From the NCBI RefSeq assembly GCF_003112435.1, contig NZ_BDOQ01000003.1:186001-250000 (forward strand): a DNA stretch of 64,000 bases. The letters are read 5' to 3'. Source of the DNA: Novimethylophilus kurashikiensis (GTDB taxonomy: Bacteria; Pseudomonadota; Gammaproteobacteria; Burkholderiales; Methylophilaceae). The position numbers were made by a program, and so were the translations under genes. Shown here one piece after another: positions 46,226 through 55,998 of the stretch. The stretch's first letter is position 1; the number at the start of each line of letters is the position of its first letter. The notes beneath the pieces were generated by a model. The model ran no database searches and was not told the origin of the DNA. It saw nothing but the letters and a program-made list of their open reading frames with translations.

Positions 46226-46969
46226 ATGGCTAAACTCATACTGACGCTGGACGGCGCACTGCTGGGCGAACACGACATCGACAATGACGCCCTCACCATC
46301 GGACGCCGTCCCAGCAATGACGTGCAGATCGACAATCTAGCCGTCAGCGGCAACCACGCGGTAGTACGTGTCCTGGGCAGCGATTATTTCCTGGAAGATC
46401 TCAACAGCACCAACGGCACCTACATCGACGGCAAGCCGGTCAAGAAACACCTGCTTAAGCACGGCGACCTGATTGAGGTGGGCAAATACCAACTGCGTTT
46501 CGTGGATGAATCCGCGATTGCCGCCGGCAACGCTGCTGAAGAAGATTTCGAAAAGACGATGATCATTCGTCCGGCCGCCGTGCAGGCCATGACACAGCAA
46601 CCGGAAGCCGCACCAGCCGTTACGCCGGAGCCCCCTCCAGCACCACAGCCAGCGCCCATCCATGAAACTGCGCCTCAAGCCGCGAAACCTCAAGACGGCT
46701 TGCCCGTGGGTCATATCCAAGTGTTGACCGGCCCCAGCGCCGGCCGCGAACTGGTGCTTAACAAGTCGTTGACGACGCTGGGCAAGCCAGGCGTGCAGGT
46801 CGCAGTGATTTCGCGTCGTCCGCAGGGTTTTTTCATCACCCACGTCGAAGGGGCCAACCAGCCTGTGGTCAACGGCGCATCGATCGGCGTACAGGCTCAT
46901 GCCTTGAACGACCACGACGTCATCGAACTCGCCGGTGTGAAAATGGAATTTTTCCAGGCAGGAAATTAA
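46226..46969 (+). CDS. Protein with two FHA domains
   Basis: 247 residues. FHA1 spans about 5-95 with GRRPS (26-30), SGNH (41-44) and STNG (61-64), the phosphothreonine-binding signature. A linker with EKTMII (Thr111) and a Pro/Ala-rich stretch leads to FHA2 (about 160-245), which lacks the Arg and Ser-x-x-His residues and looks degenerate. FHA1 should bind phosphothreonine peptides made by the kinase two genes upstream. The start lies 25 bp after the phosphatase stop codon. Confidence 0.9.
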   Translation: MAKLILTLDGALLGEHDIDNDALTIGRRPSNDVQIDNLAVSGNHAVVRVLGSDYFLEDLNSTNGTYIDGKPVKKHLLKHGDLIEVGKYQLRFVDESAIAAGNAAEEDFEKTMIIRPAAVQAMTQQPEAAPAVTPEPPPAPQPAPIHETAPQAAKPQDGLPVGHIQVLTGPSAGRELVLNKSLTTLGKPGVQVAVISRRPQGFFITHVEGANQPVVNGASIGVQAHALNDHDVIELAGVKMEFFQAGN

Positions 46970-46972
46970 CGC

Positions 46973-48598
46973 ATGTCCGACCATCAAGAACTTCTGGAAA
47001 ACATCGAGCGCCTTAACCGCATCGGGATCGCGCTATCCGCCGAACGCAATACTGCCCAGCTGCTGGAAATGATCCTGCTGGGCGCCAAGGAAATTACCAA
47101 CGCCGACGGCGGTACGCTTTATACCGTCACCGACGACCAGCGCCTCAAGTTCGAGATCATGCGCACGGATTCGCTCGGCATCGCCATGGGCGGCACCACC
47201 GGCAAGGACATTCCCTTCCCGCCACTGCCGCTCTATCTTGAGGACGGCTCGCCCAACAAGAACATGGTGGCTGCCTACTCGGTGCTCAACGATGCCACCA
47301 TCAATATCGAGGATGCTTATACAGCGGATGGCTTCGATTTTTCCGGCACGCGCAAATTCGACGAAAAAACCGGCTACCGCTCCACCTCGTTCCTCACCAT
47401 TCCGCTCAAGAACCACGAGAACGAGATCATCGGTCTGCTACAGCTGCTCAACGCCATCGATCCGCAAAGCGGCAAGGTTGTCCCTTTCTCTGCCAGCAGC
47501 CAGCGTCTGGCAGAGTCACTGGCATCACAGGCTGCGGTAGCGTTGACCAACCAGAACCTGATCGAAGGCCTGAAAAACCTGTTCGAGTCTTTCATCGAGC
47601 TCATCGCCGAGGCCATCGACGAAAAATCGCCTTACACCGGCGGCCATTGTCGCCGCGTCCCTGAACTTGCGATGATGCTAGCGCAAACGGCCATCGGCAC
47701 GAAGTCTGGCGCGCTGGCCGACTTCAGCATGACGGAAAAGGAGCTCTACGAGTTGCGCATCGCGGCCTGGCTGCACGATTGCGGCAAGGTCACCACGCCG
47801 GAATACGTAGTCGACAAACCCACCAAGCTGGCCACTATTTTCGACCGCGTCCACCTCATCGACCAGCGCTTCGAACTGCTGAAGAAACAGGCAGAAGTGG
47901 ACATGCTGCGCAAGCAGATGGCGCTGATGCAAAAGGGGCAGGCTGGCCAGGCGCAGAGCATGGAAATCCAATTCCAAAGCTATGTGCGGCAGCTGGACGA
48001 CGACCGCGAGTTCTTGCGCAACGCCAATATCGGCGGCGAATTCATGACGCCAGAGCACCAGGCCAGGGTGAAACAGATCGCGGAATACCGGCTATTGGAC
48101 GAGCATGGCAACGTTGTGCCTTTCCTCACAGAGAATGAGGTCTACAACCTCAACATCGCCCGCGGCACGTTGACCAACGAAGAACGCGAGATCATCAACA
48201 ACCACATCGTGGTGACGATCAACATGCTGGAATCGCTACCCTACCCCAAAGCGCTGCGCCGCGTGCCGGAATACGCCGGCGGCCACCACGAACGCATGGA
48301 CGGCAAGGGCTATCCGCGAGGTCTGACGCGCGAGCAGATGTCGATCCCGGCTCGCATGATGGGCATTGCTGATATCTTCGAAGCCCTGACAGCGCGGGAC
48401 CGGCCTTACAAAAAGGCCAAGACGCTGTCCGAATCGCTATTCATCCTCGGCAAGATGAAGCTCGACAACCACGTCGATCCCGACCTGTTCGATCTTTTCA
48501 TCCGCGAGAAAGTCTATCTGCGCTATGCGGAGCAATTTTTGGAGCCGGACCAGATCGACGCCGTCGATGAGAGCAAGATTCCAGGTTACACAGCCTAA
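46973..48598 (+). CDS. GAF/HD-GYP protein, predicted cyclic-di-GMP phosphodiesterase
   Basis: 541 residues. A GAF domain (about 25-190) is followed by an HD-GYP domain with H225, HDCGK (268-272), H411, GGHHE (437-440), GKGYP (444-448) and D467. The catalytic and metal residues of active HD-GYP enzymes are there. Between HDCGK and H411 lies an insert of roughly 100 residues, rich in Gln and Met with helical character (about 290-395). Product is probably pGpG or GMP from c-di-GMP. The gene starts 3 bases after the FHA gene and ends the operon at a terminator. Activity is inferred. Confidence 0.9.
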   Translation: MSDHQELLENIERLNRIGIALSAERNTAQLLEMILLGAKEITNADGGTLYTVTDDQRLKFEIMRTDSLGIAMGGTTGKDIPFPPLPLYLEDGSPNKNMVAAYSVLNDATINIEDAYTADGFDFSGTRKFDEKTGYRSTSFLTIPLKNHENEIIGLLQLLNAIDPQSGKVVPFSASSQRLAESLASQAAVALTNQNLIEGLKNLFESFIELIAEAIDEKSPYTGGHCRRVPELAMMLAQTAIGTKSGALADFSMTEKELYELRIAAWLHDCGKVTTPEYVVDKPTKLATIFDRVHLIDQRFELLKKQAEVDMLRKQMALMQKGQAGQAQSMEIQFQSYVRQLDDDREFLRNANIGGEFMTPEHQARVKQIAEYRLLDEHGNVVPFLTENEVYNLNIARGTLTNEEREIINNHIVVTINMLESLPYPKALRRVPEYAGGHHERMDGKGYPRGLTREQMSIPARMMGIADIFEALTARDRPYKKAKTLSESLFILGKMKLDNHVDPDLFDLFIREKVYLRYAEQFLEPDQIDAVDESKIPGYTA

Positions 48599-48622
48599 AT
48601 TAAGCCCCTTGTTTGAAACCCA

Positions 48623-48652
48623 AAGGCCGGGAGCGATCCCGGCCTTGTTTTT
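48623..48652 (+). terminator. Terminator of the kinase/HD-GYP operon
   Basis: AAGGCCGGGA and TCCCGGCCTT pair around GCGA and are followed by GTTTTTT, about 25 bases after the HD-GYP stop codon. Also serves the convergent gene on the other strand poorly, since no T-run is seen there. Confidence 0.85.
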
Positions 48653-49803
48653 TACCCGCCTACCCGCTCATCCTGAATCAGCCATCTGGTGCCGACCTTG
48701 ACCATGACCAGGGTCTTGCGAGTAGACGACTGTAGATTATCCGAGCGATAGCCCTGGCGGAAATTCACCGTTGCATGGCTCGCATCCTGCGCGACCACCT
48801 TAGGCGTCTCCACCGTCACCTTGATGGATTTTGGCTTGCCGATGCGCTCACGCCGTTGCTGCGCCCAGTCACCCCGGGACATCCCGTTGGGCGTATGAAA
48901 GTCCTTGGCGTAATAAGTGAGATAGCCAGCCACATCCTTGCGCGCCCAGCTGGCGGCCCAGGCATTCACCGCGGCCAGCACAGCTTTTTCATCCACGCTG
49001 GGCGCTTTTTCGGCAGGCTGGACCGTCGTCTCCTTGGCAAGAGGTGGTTTGGCGGCTTCTGGTTTCTGCGAGCTCGGCACTACGACGGCAGAAGGCGCTG
49101 GCGAAGCTGGTTTGTAGCCGGGATTATTGAACGCGACCGGCACCGGCGGTTCGTCGTCAATTCCGGCGACCGCCATTTCGTCCACGTCCACCTTGCTCGG
49201 CGGAGCGGCAGCAGAGGATCGCGACTTGGGAATGTCGCGCACGAGCGCAACATCTCCCGTCATAGACTGTCCCCGTCCGACGGCTTGCCTGGCGACACGC
49301 GAATAGTTGTCGCACAGTTCCTTGATCAAGGCAGGGGAAGATTCCTTGCTGGCTTGCAAGGTGTGGTCATAGGCCCGGTTAGCCAATTGAGCATAGACCT
49401 CGTTGAGGTTGCGGTAAGACGTGGCGTAGACAGGATCGGTACGCAGGCCGCGTTCCAGCACGTCGCGCGCCTTTTCGTACTGGCCTTGGCCAGCGTACAA
49501 GGCGGCGAGGTTGTTATAGGGTTCGGGTAGGTCGGGATAGTCCTGGGTCAGCCGTGTGAATACCTGGATAGCATCGGCAGTACGTTTCTGGTCAGCCAGC
49601 AACACGCCCTTGAGAAAGCGCATCTGCGTAATATTACGGCCCCAGGCGTTCTTGGGTTGCGCTGCCAGATAGGCATCGATCTGTTCGAGCGCCTGGTCGG
49701 GCTTGCCCTTTTTTACCAGTTGATTGATGTCGTACACAGCATCTGCAGCAACGCTCGGCCACGTCCACATCAGCAAGAGGAAAATCGCGATCCGGATTTT
49801 CAT
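48652..49803 (-). CDS. Periplasmic TPR protein with C-terminal NTF2/Cds6-like domain
   Basis: 383 residues from the ATG at 49803 (GGGGGAACGC upstream). Signal peptide MKIRIAIFLLLMWTWPSVAADA. TPR units are near 20-150 (TRLTQDYPDLPEPYNNLAALYAGQGQYEKARDVLERG). A Pro/Ala/Lys-rich linker leads to a domain at about 275-383 (VNAWAASWARKDVAGYLTYYAKDFHTP) that resembles the NTF2-like tail found with L,D-transpeptidase Cds6. Its partner is unknown. The start overlaps nothing, and the next gene upstream begins 14 bases earlier. Confidence 0.8.
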   Translation of the reverse strand: MKIRIAIFLLLMWTWPSVAADAVYDINQLVKKGKPDQALEQIDAYLAAQPKNAWGRNITQMRFLKGVLLADQKRTADAIQVFTRLTQDYPDLPEPYNNLAALYAGQGQYEKARDVLERGLRTDPVYATSYRNLNEVYAQLANRAYDHTLQASKESSPALIKELCDNYSRVARQAVGRGQSMTGDVALVRDIPKSRSSAAAPPSKVDVDEMAVAGIDDEPPVPVAFNNPGYKPASPAPSAVVVPSSQKPEAAKPPLAKETTVQPAEKAPSVDEKAVLAAVNAWAASWARKDVAGYLTYYAKDFHTPNGMSRGDWAQQRRERIGKPKSIKVTVETPKVVAQDASHATVNFRQGYRSDNLQSSTRKTLVMVKVGTRWLIQDERVGG

Positions 49804-49816
49804 TGCGTTCCCCCGT

Positions 49817-50107
49817 TCAAGTTTCTTGGTCAAACTCCGCCAGCCGTTTCACCAACCGCGGCACATCGTCGACGCGCACATGATGCCAGAACTCGCCGCC
49901 GGGTGAGAGCCGCAGGTTTGGCCCCAAATCGCAGCAACCCAGGCAATTAAAACGCTGCACTTGCACATCGCCCCGAGTCAGGGCCAAGGCCGATTCGAGC
50001 GTATCCGCAATATCCATTCCGCCCCGATGGCCGCAGGACGGCATGTCCGGATTGGCCCTGCGATTCACACACACGATCACACTTTTTTTCACTTGCCCAG
50101 CTTTCAA
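49817..50107 (-). CDS. Thioredoxin-like [2Fe-2S] ferredoxin
   Basis: 96 residues. The four Cys for the cluster appear as VIVCVN, MPSCG, NCLGCC; this is the thioredoxin-fold ferredoxin family. The TTG at 50107 and a GTG 15 bases later are possible starts. It lies 14 bases upstream of the TPR gene and is probably co-transcribed. Its electron partner is not visible. Confidence 0.82.
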   Translation of the reverse strand: MKAGQVKKSVIVCVNRRANPDMPSCGHRGGMDIADTLESALALTRGDVQVQRFNCLGCCDLGPNLRLSPGGEFWHHVRVDDVPRLVKRLAEFDQET

Positions 50108-50131
50108 GCCCCACGGCTATACTATGACGCG

Positions 50132-50968
50132 ATGAGACTATTATCCTTGAGTTTGAGCCGTCGTAAGCAAATCCTTACGCTAATGCTGGGTCCATGGCTG
50201 GTCATAGCAGCTAATTCCATCGTCCTCGCGGCTGACAGTCAACCACCAGACGGAAAAGGAGCCGACGCCATGCCCGGCAGTTCGGCCAAGAATCCATCAA
50301 CAGACAATCCGGAAGGCACGCAGAAGAAAACACCCGAGCAAGAAGCCCCGCCCAAGAAAACCGAGTACGACAAACTACCCTTGCCGCAGCTCATCGCCAA
50401 GGCCAATGCACAGAATCCTATCGCCCAGTTCGAACTGGCCTCGCGATTCAATTACGGCCGAGGCGTTCCGCGCAACACCAACGAAGCCCTGATCTGGCTG
50501 CGCCGATCCGCCACTGCGGGTAATGCCGATGCGGCTCGCCTATTGGCCGTCAAGTTGTTCAATGGCTACGACGTGCCTGCAGACCACCCGGAAGCCTTGT
50601 ATTGGGCAAAGCAGATTGCGGAAAAAGGCGACCTCCCGGCCCAGCTCATGGTCGCCAACATGTACGCCAACGGCGAAGGCACGCCGCGCGATCTGGTGCA
50701 GTCCTATAAGTGGTTTGCGATTGCCGCCGTGGCCGAGCGGCCCGGCGCGAAGAAAGACGATCCGCAGCGCGATGACCTACTCAAAACCGCCGCGGAACAA
50801 CGAGACAAAATCGGCAGCCTGCTGACCGAGAGCGAAGAGCGCGACGCGCAAAACATGGCGAGCGACTGGTGGCTGGGAAAATATGCGCCGCAGAAGGCAG
50901 CGCCGGCGAAAGCCAAAACCAAAAAAGGAAAACCGCGGAAAAAGCCAGGTGGCAAACCTGCCATCTGA
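50132..50968 (+). CDS. Sel1-repeat periplasmic protein
   Basis: 278 residues. The ATG at 50132 is chosen because it precedes a signal peptide (SRRKQILTLMLGPWLVIAANSIVLA). A Lys/Pro-rich linker follows. Sel1/TPR-like repeats cover residues 90-220 (AQFELASRFNYGRGVPRNTNEALIWLRRSA, AQLMVANMYANGEGTPRDLVQSYKWF). The C-terminal tail is Lys/Ala/Pro-rich (KTKKGKPRKKPGGKPA). It probably acts as a scaffold. Convergent with dnaJ. Confidence 0.85.
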   Translation: MRLLSLSLSRRKQILTLMLGPWLVIAANSIVLAADSQPPDGKGADAMPGSSAKNPSTDNPEGTQKKTPEQEAPPKKTEYDKLPLPQLIAKANAQNPIAQFELASRFNYGRGVPRNTNEALIWLRRSATAGNADAARLLAVKLFNGYDVPADHPEALYWAKQIAEKGDLPAQLMVANMYANGEGTPRDLVQSYKWFAIAAVAERPGAKKDDPQRDDLLKTAAEQRDKIGSLLTESEERDAQNMASDWWLGKYAPQKAAPAKAKTKKGKPRKKPGGKPAI

Positions 50969-51009
50969 CTTTTCCCGCAGTCTGGGGGATTACTCGAGGA
51001 TCAATCCAA

Positions 51010-52134
51010 CTACTGGAAGAAATCCTTGACCTTGGCCATCCATGACTTGGCGCGAGGATTATGCTTGGAAGCATCCATCTGGTTGATCTTCTCCAGTTCG
51101 ATCAACAGCTCCTTGGCACGGTCGGTCAGCTTGACCGGCGTTTCCACCACCACATGACACATCAAATCGCCATGCTCGCTGCTGCGTAATGCCTTGATGC
51201 CCTTGCTGCGCAATCGGAACACCGCACCGGTCTGAGTCTCGGGCGGAATCTTCATCTTAGCGTGACCGTCCAGCGTGGGGATTTCGATCTCGCCGCCCAA
51301 AGCCGCGGTCGTAAAGCTGATCGGCATTTCGCAGTGCAGATCGCCGCCATCGCGTTCAAAAATGGTGTGCTTCTTGAGATGCACCACCACGTACAAATCG
51401 CCCGGAGGCCCGCCGTTGACGCCGGCTTCGCCTTCGCCGGTCAGACGAATGCGGTCGCCCTCGTCCACCCCGGCGGGAATCTTCACCGCCAGCGTCTTCT
51501 GCTGCTTGACGCGACCGTCGCCGTGACAGGTCGGGCAAGGAGATGACACCATCTTGCCGCTGCCGTGACACTTGGGACAGGTCTGCTGGATGGAGAAGAA
51601 ACCTTGCTGCATGCGCACCTGGCCATGGCCGCCGCACGTGGTACACGTGGTAGGTTGCGTGCCCGGCTTGGCGCCGGAACCATGGCAGGTTTCGCATTCT
51701 GACATGACCGGGATGCGAATCTTGGTTTCCGTGCCACGCGCCGCGTCTTCCAGCGAAATTTCCATGTTGTAGCGCAAGTCCGCGCCACGATAGACGTTGG
51801 AACGGCGTCCGCCGCCGCCCGCGCCGCCGAAGATGTCACCGAAGATATCGCCGAACGCATCCGCGAAATTGCCGAAGCCATGCGCCCCCGCACCGGCACC
51901 GGCTGAGGGGTCAACCCCGGCATGGCCATACTGGTCATAGGCCGCTCGCTTTTGCGCGTCCGACAGGATCTCGTAGGCTTCCTTGGCTTCCTTGAACTGT
52001 TCTTCAGCCTTGGGATTATCCGGATTGCGGTCCGGATGGTATTTCATCGCCAGCTTGCGATAAGCCTTCTTGATCTCGTCGTCCGACGCATCGCGATTTA
52101 CGCCGAGAACTTCGTAATAATCTTTTTTTGCCAT
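51010..52134 (-). CDS. dnaJ: Chaperone protein DnaJ
   Basis: 374 residues. J-domain with HPD (KYHPDRNPD near 30), Gly/Phe-rich linker, four CxxCxGxG zinc repeats ([34 protein letters not shown]) between 145 and 210, and a C-terminal substrate domain. It stimulates the DnaK ATPase and binds unfolded chains. It follows dnaK at 105 bp, with a hairpin between. Confidence 0.98.
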   Translation of the reverse strand: MAKKDYYEVLGVNRDASDDEIKKAYRKLAMKYHPDRNPDNPKAEEQFKEAKEAYEILSDAQKRAAYDQYGHAGVDPSAGAGAGAHGFGNFADAFGDIFGDIFGGAGGGGRRSNVYRGADLRYNMEISLEDAARGTETKIRIPVMSECETCHGSGAKPGTQPTTCTTCGGHGQVRMQQGFFSIQQTCPKCHGSGKMVSSPCPTCHGDGRVKQQKTLAVKIPAGVDEGDRIRLTGEGEAGVNGGPPGDLYVVVHLKKHTIFERDGGDLHCEMPISFTTAALGGEIEIPTLDGHAKMKIPPETQTGAVFRLRSKGIKALRSSEHGDLMCHVVVETPVKLTDRAKELLIELEKINQMDASKHNPRAKSWMAKVKDFFQ

Positions 52135-52183
52135 AATTTTCTAGTCGAGAGTAGAGAGCGGTGAGCCGAGAACAAGGTGAAGC

Positions 52184-52214
52184 GCCGAGAGGGGCAGGCT
52201 GCCCGACTCTCGGC
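52184..52214 (-). other. Hairpin between dnaK and dnaJ
   Basis: GCCGAGAG and CTCTCGGC form the outer stem, GGGCA and TGCCC the inner one. Also enclosed by a longer-range GAGCCGAGA/TCTCGGCTC pair (about 52163-52216). No T-run follows, so it is likely an mRNA stability or processing element that lowers dnaJ relative to dnaK. Confidence 0.55.
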
Positions 52215-52239
52215 TCTTCACTTCAAGCTCACGACTGGA

Positions 52240-54171
52240 TTACTTCTTCTCGTCTTTGACTTCTTCGAATTCCGCATCGACGATGTTGTCGTCGGATGCG
52301 TTCTTCTCGGCTTCCGCATGCGCATGGCCGGCTTCGGCACCGCCTTCAGGTTGCTGCTGGGCGTAAATCTTCTCGGCCAGCTTGTGCGAAGCTTCCATCA
52401 AGGCGTTGGTCTTGGCTTCGATCTCGTCCTTGTTATCGGACTTGAGCACTTCCTCGACTTCCTTCAATGCAGCTTCGATCTTTTCCTTCTCGCCGGCGTC
52501 CAGCTTGTCGCCGTGCTCGGAGAGGGACTTCTTCACGCTATGCACCATGCCGTCGGCCGCATTGCGGGCATCGACCAGTTCGCGCAGCTTCTTGTCTTCC
52601 TCGGCGTGGGCAGCCGCATCTTCTTCCATGCGGCGGATTTCCTCTTCGCTCAAACCGGAGCTCGCCTTGATGGTGATGTTGCTTTCCTTGCCGGTCGCCT
52701 TGTCCTTGGCGGACACGTGCAGGATACCGTTGGCGTCGATGTTGAACGTCACCTCAATCTGTGGCATGCCGCGCGGTGCCGGCGGGATATCGCCCAGATT
52801 GAACTGGCCCAGGCTCTTGTTGCCGGAAGCCATTTCACGCTCGCCTTGCAGCACGTGGATGGTCACAGCAGACTGGTTGTCTTCGGCGGTGGAGAACACT
52901 TGCGAAGCCTTGGTCGGGATCGTGGTGTTCTTCTGGATGATCTTGGTCATCACGCCGCCCATGGTTTCGATACCGAGGGACAACGGGGTCACGTCCAGGA
53001 GCAGCACGTCCTTCACTTCACCTTGCAGCACGCCGCCCTGGATACAAGCACCGACAGCCACGGCTTCGTCCGGGTTCACGTCCTTGCGCGGTTCGCGACC
53101 GAAGAATTCCTTGACCTTCTCTTGCACCTTGGGCATGCGGGTTTGGCCGCCGACCAGGATCACGTCGGAGATATCGGACAGCTTGACGCCGGCATCCTTC
53201 ATGGCGATTTCGCAAGGCTTGATGGAGCGTTCGATCAAGTCCTCGACCAGGCTTTCGAACTTGGCACGGGTGATCTTAACGACCAGATGCTTTGGACCGG
53301 TGGCATCCGCCGTGATGTACGGCAGGTTGACTTCAGTCTGGGTGCTGGAAGACAACTCGATCTTGGCCTTTTCGGCCGCTTCCTTCAGGCGCTGCTTGGC
53401 CAGCAGGTCGTTGCGCAGGTCGAGACCGTTTTCCTTCTTGAATTCGTCAGCCAGGAAATCGATCAAGCGATTGTCGAAGTCTTCGCCGCCCAGGAAGGTG
53501 TCACCGTTGGTGGACAGCACTTCGAACTGATGTTCGCCGTCGAGCTCGGCAATTTCGATGATAGAGATATCGAACGTGCCGCCGCCCAGGTCGTACACCG
53601 CAATCTTGCGATCGCCTTCCTGCTTGTCCATACCGAAAGCCAGCGCGGCTGCGGTCGGTTCATTGATGATGCGCTTCACTTCCAGGCCGGCGATGCGGCC
53701 GGCGTCCTTGGTAGCTTGGCGCTGGCTGTCGTTGAAGTAAGCCGGCACGGTGATCACGGCTTCGGTCACTTCTTCGCCCAGATAGTCCTCGGCGGTCTTC
53801 TTCATCTTGCGCAGCACTTCGGCGGAGATTTGCGGCGGCGCCATTTTCTGACCGCGCACCTCCACCCATGCGTCGCCGTTGTCGGCCTTGACGATGGCGT
53901 AGGGCATCAAGTCGATGTCCTTCTGCACGGCCTGCTCTTCGAAGCGGCGGCCGATCAAGCGCTTGACCGCATACAGCGTGTTCTTGGGGTTGGTAACGGC
54001 TTGACGCTTGGCAGGCGCGCCAGCCAAGACTTCACCGTCGTCCTGATAGGCAATGATGGACGGCGTGGTGCGAGCGCCTTCGGCGTTCTCGATCACACGC
54101 GGCTTGCCGCCTTCCATCACAGCAACGCAAGAGTTGGTCGTACCCAGGTCAATACCAATAATCTTTCCCAT
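52240..54171 (-). CDS. dnaK: Chaperone protein DnaK (Hsp70)
   Basis: 643 residues, full length. [21 protein letters not shown] at the start, [30 protein letters not shown], and [11 protein letters not shown] give the actin-type ATPase. The linker [18 protein letters not shown] leads to the substrate-binding domain. The C-terminus carries a charged tail ending [13 protein letters not shown], typical of DnaK. Between grpE and dnaJ in an operon. Confidence 0.99.
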   Translation of the reverse strand: MGKIIGIDLGTTNSCVAVMEGGKPRVIENAEGARTTPSIIAYQDDGEVLAGAPAKRQAVTNPKNTLYAVKRLIGRRFEEQAVQKDIDLMPYAIVKADNGDAWVEVRGQKMAPPQISAEVLRKMKKTAEDYLGEEVTEAVITVPAYFNDSQRQATKDAGRIAGLEVKRIINEPTAAALAFGMDKQEGDRKIAVYDLGGGTFDISIIEIAELDGEHQFEVLSTNGDTFLGGEDFDNRLIDFLADEFKKENGLDLRNDLLAKQRLKEAAEKAKIELSSSTQTEVNLPYITADATGPKHLVVKITRAKFESLVEDLIERSIKPCEIAMKDAGVKLSDISDVILVGGQTRMPKVQEKVKEFFGREPRKDVNPDEAVAVGACIQGGVLQGEVKDVLLLDVTPLSLGIETMGGVMTKIIQKNTTIPTKASQVFSTAEDNQSAVTIHVLQGEREMASGNKSLGQFNLGDIPPAPRGMPQIEVTFNIDANGILHVSAKDKATGKESNITIKASSGLSEEEIRRMEEDAAAHAEEDKKLRELVDARNAADGMVHSVKKSLSEHGDKLDAGEKEKIEAALKEVEEVLKSDNKDEIEAKTNALMEASHKLAEKIYAQQQPEGGAEAGHAHAEAEKNASDDNIVDAEFEEVKDEKK

Positions 54172-54206
54172 GTTCTGTTCCTTACATTAAGTCTTTTAAG
54201 ATGTTT

Positions 54207-54237
54207 GTTATATGTAGACGATGCGCTATTTTTCAAG
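54207..54237 (-). promoter_or_regulatory. Possible sigma-32 promoter upstream of dnaK
   Basis: On the minus strand CTTGAAA (54231-54237) matches the heat-shock -35 consensus, followed after about 16 bases by CATATAAC, a weak -10. It would let dnaK be expressed apart from grpE. No CIRCE element (HrcA site) is seen in the gap. Confidence 0.45.
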
Positions 54238-54252
54238 CGCTTAAGTGCAGTT

Positions 54253-54822
54253 TTAGCTCTTACCCTTGGAAACCACCACCAGCGCGGGACGCAGCACGCG
54301 GTCGTGCAAGGTGTAGCCCTTTTGCAGCACGCTGATGATGCTATTGGCTTCGGCGTCGGATTCCACCATGCTGATGGCCTGGTGCTTGTGCGGGTCGAAT
54401 TTCTCGCCCACGTTGCCGACTTCGGCCACATTGAACTTCTCGAATACGCTGGTGAGCTGCTTGAGCGTCAATTCCACGCCGTTCTTGTAGCTCTCGACCG
54501 TGCCGGTCTCGACATTGAGCGCGGCTTCCATGCTGTCTTTTACCGCCAGCAGTTCGGAGGAGAATTTCTCCAGCGCGAACTTGCGCGCTTTTTCGATATC
54601 GTCCTGGGCACGGCGGCGGATGTTTTCGCCTTCGGCCTTGGCGTACATCCAGGCATCGTAATGCTCCTGCGCTTTGCGCTCGGCTTCGCGCAGCATTTCT
54701 TCGTTGCTGGGCATGACTTCGACCTGGCTTGGCGCTGGCTGGGCAGCAGGTGCTTCGCCTGCAGCCGCGGACAGCAATTGTTCTTCGGTAGGCTGTTCCG
54801 GGGTCTGGTTTTGTTGCGACAT
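54253..54822 (-). CDS. grpE: Nucleotide exchange factor GrpE
   Basis: 189 residues from the ATG at 54822 (AGGAATTTTC upstream; an upstream ATG lacks this). A long N-terminal coiled coil ([30 protein letters not shown]) and a beta domain ([39 protein letters not shown]) are as in the family. It releases ADP from DnaK. First of the chaperone operon. Confidence 0.97.
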   Translation of the reverse strand: MSQQNQTPEQPTEEQLLSAAAGEAPAAQPAPSQVEVMPSNEEMLREAERKAQEHYDAWMYAKAEGENIRRRAQDDIEKARKFALEKFSSELLAVKDSMEAALNVETGTVESYKNGVELTLKQLTSVFEKFNVAEVGNVGEKFDPHKHQAISMVESDAEANSIISVLQKGYTLHDRVLRPALVVVSKGKS

Positions 54823-54883
54823 GAAAATTCCTCGTCCATTAATCACGTGTTTTCCAACATGGAGACGAGTCGAAAAAAAACAA

Positions 54884-54913
54884 GCCCGGCTCGATAAAAA
54901 TTTCGAGCCGGGC
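54884..54913 (-). terminator. Terminator of the EF-hand gene
   Basis: GCCCGGCTCGA and TCGAGCCGGGC form an 11-bp stem around 8 bases. On the minus strand TTGTTTTTTTTCG follows, 29 bases after the stop codon of the gene at 54942. Confidence 0.88.
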
Positions 54914-54941
54914 CGGAATAAAGATGAGGTAAAGAAAGCGC

Positions 54942-55955
54942 TTAGACGGCTAAATCCACCTGCTGCAACGTGCCTACTGCACCGTTCTCCTGGAGATAGA
55001 CGCCGCTGCTGCGTACCTGGCCTTGAAGTTGGTTCTCAGCATCTTTTGCCGAGAAGGGGGTAGCGACGCTGCCGAGATAAAGCGCGCCGACATTGCGCTG
55101 CGCCAGGGTTTGGAGCTTATCCTGGCCCTGGGCATCCTTGGACCACACCAACAGCTTGGCAAAGACCGCGTCGTTTTCATCGATCCAGTGGTTACCGTCC
55201 CCGTCGTATTTGGCCAGGTCGGCAAACCCGTTGCCGCTCTTGGCACCGAATAACTCGCTGCCGTCATCGATTTTTCCGTTGCCATTGAGGTCGAGCGCAA
55301 GAAATCCGCTGCCCGGTCCGACGAAAGACATCTGGTCTTGTGTACCGTCGCTGTTAAGGTCGAACGAGAACTTGGTAGACGTCAGTTCCGCCGCGGTGCC
55401 GTCAAAATTGATGACCAACGGATCCTTTGTTCGCGGCGCATCGCCGGCCTGGACGGAAAGGCTGTCCTGGCTCTGGAACGAACGCGCCATGGAAAGCTGT
55501 AGATCGAATTGAATTTCCTTGCCGTCGGCGGTCTTGATCACGCCTTGGGCGGCAAAACTGGTTTGTTCCGATTCACTGTGTGTCTCGACCTGGTCGTACT
55601 GCATACCCCAGCCTAGACGTTGAGGCGTAGTAGATGCCGGCGCAGCGTTGGAATTTTGGGCTCCTTGCGCCTGCATAGCCTGCAAGTCGGCCGCGCTGAC
55701 CAGTTTGATTTTCCTGCCCAGGAAGGCCTCGACGATACGCACCAGGACTTTGAGCTTGGGATCCAAGCGATCCTCATCCGAGGAATCGCTACTCGCCTGA
55801 ACCTTGCCTTGGTCAGACAGATTAACAACGGTCGATGGGTTACCAGCACTGGAAGCCGGGCGATCGGACCATACCCGCAGGGATTGCTTGACGCTGTGCT
55901 GCTCGCTGGCCTGATGGCTGGAAGCCAGCAGCACGGTAGATTCGGAAATCTTCAT
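54942..55955 (-). CDS. EF-hand-like calcium-binding protein, unknown
   Basis: 337 residues from the ATG at 55955 (AAGGCGG upstream). No N-terminal signal peptide is evident. The C-terminal half has three acidic calcium-type loops: [14 protein letters not shown] near 200, [17 protein letters not shown] near 225 and [16 protein letters not shown] near 250, as in haemolysin-type or dockerin-like loops. The first half is Ser/Gln/Glu-rich. It may be exported by a type I route or act inside the cell; the sequence does not decide. Follows divergent gap to waaC. Confidence 0.75.
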   Translation of the reverse strand: MKISESTVLLASSHQASEQHSVKQSLRVWSDRPASSAGNPSTVVNLSDQGKVQASSDSSDEDRLDPKLKVLVRIVEAFLGRKIKLVSAADLQAMQAQGAQNSNAAPASTTPQRLGWGMQYDQVETHSESEQTSFAAQGVIKTADGKEIQFDLQLSMARSFQSQDSLSVQAGDAPRTKDPLVINFDGTAAELTSTKFSFDLNSDGTQDQMSFVGPGSGFLALDLNGNGKIDDGSELFGAKSGNGFADLAKYDGDGNHWIDENDAVFAKLLVWSKDAQGQDKLQTLAQRNVGALYLGSVATPFSAKDAENQLQGQVRSSGVYLQENGAVGTLQQVDLAV

Positions 55956-55998
55956 ATTCGCCGCCTTGCTCAAATATCAACACGGCGGAACCGCCGTA

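Noticed and set aside
54172-54252. CIRCE element before dnaK
   Set aside because: No TTAGCACTC-N9-GAGTGCTAA or near match was found; only a sigma-32-like -35 element is present.
52177-54897. A 906-codon open frame on the plus strand opposite dnaK and grpE
   Set aside because: It lies antisense to two strongly conserved chaperone genes with biased codons, which often leave a stop-free antisense frame. It has no family motifs and its composition is that of reversed codons.
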